A stretch of 64,000 bases of DNA, taken from Primulina eburnea (lineage: Eukaryota; Streptophyta; Magnoliopsida; Lamiales; Gesneriaceae). Below the pieces are notes generated by a model. It was not told the origin of the DNA. It saw only the letters and a list, made by a program, of their open reading frames with translations, and did not search any database. A program made the position numbers and the translations under genes. The DNA lies in contig NC_133104.1 in assembly GCF_022965805.1 (NCBI RefSeq), positions 22,095,308-22,159,307 of the forward strand, given 5' to 3'. Of the stretch, positions 60,393-64,000 are shown piece after piece; position 1 is the stretch's first letter; each line of letters starts with the position of its first letter.

Positions 60393-60608
60393 CTACTTAA
60401 TCTTGATTTCTAGTGCATGCCTAAAAGCCAAAGAATGAATTCTAGGTCTTTCTAGTATTGTTACAGGAACATGAGAGCGCTCTTGCATGATGATAAATAC
60501 AGAATAGATCGTCTTCAACATTTTGTAAACTTCAACAATGAATTCACCTTCTTGGTAAACATTAGTAGGTTCAAATAAAGCTCTGCATGGAAAAAGAAAT
60601 GCAAACAT
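60393..60608 (-). other. Possible coding exon of unknown function
   Basis: A 71-codon frame on the minus strand. From residue Arg-Ala-Leu-Phe onward it has a mixed protein-like composition (FEPTNVYQEGEF, VEVYKMLKTIY, ERSHVPVTILERP). It is preceded by a pyrimidine-rich stretch ending in CATGCAG (about 60583-60600), a good splice acceptor, and ends with TAG. I do not recognise the family. It could be the last exon of an unseen minus-strand gene, a gene fragment left by rearrangement, or chance; no partner exon was found. Confidence 0.25.
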
Positions 60609-60953
60609 AGTTATGAACTAGAGACCCGAACCAGAGAAAGGTAAATTAGGACTAAAAATACAGGGTATAGTCATGATTCATAACATTTTGAACTTCTCTA
60701 TATAGTAATGCGTGAGTACCAAAATACACTCTAAATGTTCCCAGAGGTACATAGATGAAGATTTACATTCTGCACTATTTGGGTTCATGTCCCATATCAT
60801 ATAAACAGATCGAGTGAGCAAATCACTAAAATTACTTAAATGGGCTTATCTAAGTTAAATCAGACAAAGGATCAGCAAAACCAGAAAACTCTTAATGGTT
60901 AATAGGAAAATGGAAGAATTTCAGGGAAACTGAGTTTCCTGTAGGCTCCACAG

Positions 60954-60959
60954 TTTATT
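60954..60959 (-). terminator. Candidate polyadenylation signal for MED19
   Basis: Minus-strand AATAAA about 240 bp downstream of the MED19 stop codon, a plausible distance for a plant 3' UTR. Chance occurrence in AT-rich DNA is possible. Confidence 0.35.
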
Positions 60960-61197
60960 GAAGATTGACAAGTAGAGCAAACTGAACCACCTCAGATATA
61001 AATCAACTAAGAGGCCTTAAGAGCTCTTACTTGCCGCTAAACTGATGCCCAGTATCATCAATAAATTATATAAAACACAATGGAGAAATTAGGAAAGTGA
61101 TTCTGTACCTCAGGTAATTACAATATGGTAAGCAAATATAGGACAAATTCTCAACTGCAACATCTGATGACAAAACTAAAAGCTCATACACCACTTT

Positions 61198-63448
61198 TCA
61201 GCCTGCCGCTTTCACAGCTCCTGTTTCATCTATCTTTGTGCTCTTGTTCTGTAAAATTTCAACGCAGAGACATTAGGCGAACTACAGTAGAAATGACTTT
61301 AGTATGCTACGTGGGAAGAAAAAAGACCAACAGAAAGGAGACCAGACCGTTTGTCCTTTTGTTACCTTACTCTTCCTGTGTTTATGAATGTCATTCTCTT
61401 GGTCCCATTCTTGCTTCCTCTTCTGAAATGAGAACATGCATTCAGTCAGATAACCAGATAAAAGTTCATCCACAAAGAAACAAAAGAAAAGCCTATAGAA
61501 AGGCATGTATCAGTAAACTGCAACGAATTCAACAAAGGTTTCAGGCACATATAATAATGAATAAATATCACTCCAAATAAAATGCATGTTGCAGCCAAGT
61601 TTTTAAAGAATATTTTGTTAAGCAACCCAAAGCAGCTAGTATCGAACACAGTTTTCTAACATTCTCACGGTTTCTCTTTGAGTGATCATTGCCAGAATCA
61701 TGATGGGCAGTTTTATCTTTTTTCTTCTCCTTCTCCTTCTCTTTACCTTTACTTCGATGTTTAGGCCGATGTTTCTGCTTCTTGTCCTTGTGTTTTTTAT
61801 GCTTCTTCTCATTGTCTTTAGACTCATTTTTAGATTTACAAGGAATAGCAGGAGTACCCTTATCAGGCTACAGAACATTACAAACAGACAAATTAGTTTT
61901 CCCAATATAAACTGCTTACTAACAGAAGGTAAAATAAAAAGGTAATAGTCAACGAGTCAATATTTTGATTCAAGTCAGAAAAGCTAAAGGACCATGATCA
62001 AGCAGTCCAATAAAATTTTGTAGATGCAGTGGTACGAAGTACTCACAGAAGAAAGATCAATACGAGTTGTATCCCTTAATAGAAAGGCTTCCATAAGACT
62101 ATCTAATTCAAAAAGTTGTATCCGTGTTTTAGTATCTCTAGATGAAGAAGTATCTTGAATGAGCTGGCCCAATTGCATCCTCTCCACTTTTCTGATTTCT
62201 GTACTACCAACCACGTTATGGAGGTAGTGACTATCTGAAATTGACACCGGAAGCGGCTTCTTGCAGAAGAAATCATAGTGTGGCAACAACTTATAATGAC
62301 TTACAAGATCCACCGCACCTGTAAGTTCTCTAAGGCCTAATTCAATGAATAGGTACATAAGTTCATTGGAAATATCAAAACATGATCAATCAAAACAATT
62401 TTCAAATCTAAATATTTCACTGAAGAATCAGGACTGCTGTAGATAGTCAGTTTGTTTAAAAGAAAATTAAAACCTTTAGAAAGATTCCATGAGATAAGCA
62501 TATTAGGCTCGATGACTTTCAAGGAATTAGATCATGGAAAGCACTTGAAACTCTAGAAATAAATAAAAAGATTGGCACATTTTCTGATTGAACATCGGTA
62601 TCACAGTTACTTCTTTTATCATCTTAAAAATATATCCACACTTGGAAACTAAATGAAATATCATTTCCATCTACAATATTTGGGTCTTACAAATTTAAAC
62701 CAACCCAACCATGACTTTAACATACCGCCTCTTATTCTCACATACAAACTTCCTACAAAAGAACATATTCATAATGCATTTGGCTGGAGAAGCCAAATAA
62801 CCAAAAACATTTTTTTTAAAATAAAATTGTTTGGTTACAAAAACTGTTTTAAAAAACTCTTAAAGTGCTTTTTTAGAAGCCAAAATTTCTAGCTTTTGGA
62901 CTTTTGTTTCTACTTCTATTTAAAAATAAAAACAAAAGCACTTTTTTGCATTTATCCAAATGCCAAAACGGCTTATACTTTTTTTAAGAAAACACTTCTA
63001 AAAGCTGGACTTGTTCAAGTATTTTTTAAGCTACAATTTCTATATTCAAACTCGCCCTAATTTGCACAAACTCGGTATATATGATGCAAAAAAGTACATT
63101 GCCAGGCTCTAGATTCCTTTCCTCTACAACCTTATAGGATCTATTAAAATGCAAGAGTTGTGATGAACCGATATCATAGGAATGACAATAAGATCGTCTT
63201 CAACAAATTAACATTAACTTTGGGGCTCATATTTATCAAATTCAACAACAAGCATCAATCTGACAAAGAGTCCTCTTGATTTCAGTTGAGATATGAACAC
63301 AAATTCAACAATCATTTATTTGAAATGAATTCATTTAAACAGGAAATCAAGAAGAACTACAGGAGAAAGTTCCAAACCAACTCATGTGATAACATCATGT
63401 ATATTCTTAAGTCTTACCTCTTCCAAACTTGTTGAAATCAGGATCCAT
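61198..63448 (-). CDS. MED19: Mediator of RNA polymerase II transcription subunit 19 (five exons)
   Basis: Exons 63448-63418, 62336-62047, 61867-61661, 61422-61366 and 61248-61198; all introns are GT-AG and phases fit, giving 636 nt or 211 residues, close to plant MED19 proteins. Exon 1 gives MDPDFNKFGR. Exon 2 carries the MED19 core: ELTGAVDLVSHYKLLPHYDF, LPVSISDSHYLHNVVG and MQLGQLIQD. Exon 3 is the very Lys/His-rich tail (KKHKKHKDKKQKHRPKHRSK) and the last exons give HKHRKSK and an ETGAVKAAG end. MED19 is a head-associated Mediator subunit linking transcription factors to RNA polymerase II in the nucleus. Oddities: Leu where the family has Pro in GPREL, and VER in place of GEG after EIRK; otherwise intact. 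The donor of exon 3 (GTTAGA) is weak. Single-copy status and expression are not visible here. Confidence 0.92.
62765..63060. mobile_element. Possible MITE-like insertion in MED19 intron 1
   Basis: AT-rich stretch with inverted words typical of small non-autonomous DNA transposons: GCATTTGGCTGGAGAAGCC, AAGTGCTTTTTTAGAAGC and its partner CAAAAGCACTTTTTTGC, then CATTTATCCAAATGCC. Ends and target duplication are not clear, so this is a suggestion. Confidence 0.3.
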
Positions 63449-64000
63449 AAATCAGCGTCTCATACGGTAGTAGCGCATTACTTCCAGAGATTGTAGCGAC
63501 GATAATAATAAAAAACCGTTAAACCTAAGAACCTATTGCATTTTAAATTTTTTTGCAATTGTACAAAATAATGTCATAAAAGCAAAGAAAACCAAAGAAA
63601 GAAACATTAAAACATACCAATATGGTTAAGTTTTCATTCCACATCAAGTTCCCATACTAAGACTGGATTGACAAAGACAATGTTCAGAGACGTGCCCAGT
63701 TGTACGAACTATGATAAGAGAAAAAATGGACGCTCTGTCCAAAAAGTGAAAATTTAGAAGAATAATTAAAGTTGAATTAATAGATCCCAAAGAATAAAAA
63801 TTCTATACAGTGGTACAAAATAAGATGGTGGTCAACAGATAAAGATGTGGCGAAAGTATTAACCTGGCCATATGGTACAATCACTAGCCTAGAAAATTTG
63901 GTTAGAATTAGTGGGAGTGGAATAAAAGTCAAATGGTTATAAAGCCAAAAATAAAAGGCTATAACAAACAGTGCGAACATAAAAATTGTGGTCAAAGGAT
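63449..64000. other. Upstream region of MED19
   Basis: Probable 5' UTR and promoter of the minus-strand MED19 gene, running to the window edge. AT-rich; I see no clear TATA element that I would defend, and no other gene. Confidence 0.4.

Larger units (their letters stand above)
60241..61197. other. Unique-looking DNA between transposons and MED19
   Basis: No similarity to the elements in this window that I can see. It contains the probable 3' flank of MED19 and one possible exon-like frame (60393-60608). Otherwise AT-rich without recognisable features. Confidence 0.5.

Noticed and set aside
61636..61945. Two long frames over the Lys-rich MED19 exon (minus 61636-61905 and plus 61682-61945)
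   Set aside because: They are out-of-frame translations of the MED19 exon 3 AAG-rich tract; the correct frame gives the Lys/His-rich MED19 tail with matching splice phases.

Overview
The window is plant nuclear DNA, most likely from a eudicot. It is almost entirely nested LTR retrotransposons, with one conserved host gene at the right edge: a five-exon minus-strand gene for Mediator subunit 19 (about 61.2-63.4 kb). I see no bacterial, organellar, tRNA or rRNA genes.

The nesting can be read from target-site duplications (TSDs) and from sequences that resume after each insertion. The oldest large resident is a Ty3/Gypsy chromovirus-type element, called E here. It runs from 14864 (its 5' end probably lies left of the window) to 59692. 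Its 5' LTR was invaded by a minus-strand Ty1/Copia element (980-14863) and by an unrelated solo LTR, N (15512-16855, TSD GGCAC/GGAAC). The Copia LTR was in turn split by element A (5665-14212, TSD ACTAC). A is the only intact element: one uninterrupted gag-pol frame and two 1835-bp LTRs that differ at about 4 positions. The gag of E was hit by B (18648-34977, TSD CCTCC), whose 3' LTR holds the rearranged element C (24459-33093), and by D (35024-41723, TSD GCTAT). Close to its polypurine tract E carries a 3.4-kb solo LTR, H (44001-55284, TSD CCAAC), which contains element G (46165-54080, TSD CATGC).

The pol half and part of the 3' LTR of E are in inverted orientation (42091-58937). Flipping that block restores both an intron between gag and pol and a continuous 3' LTR, so a roughly 16.8-kb inversion cut the element.

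A, B, C, D and G share the same tRNA-Met primer site, polypurine tract and several LTR modules, but B, C, D and G have wrecked pol genes. Lesions are shared between C and G (lost gag start codon, destroyed protease active site) and between B and D (missing reverse-transcriptase core). This suggests non-autonomous lineages that moved in trans, with an A-like element as the plausible helper.

The most unusual signal is in the LTRs. Just upstream of the TATA box each family carries an array of short CpG-rich palindromic motifs. The motif type (ACCGCACCCGCGGT, CGCGCATATGCGCG or GGCGCTCGGGCGGT) does not follow the relationship of the surrounding LTRs, as if promoter-proximal cassettes were swapped between families.
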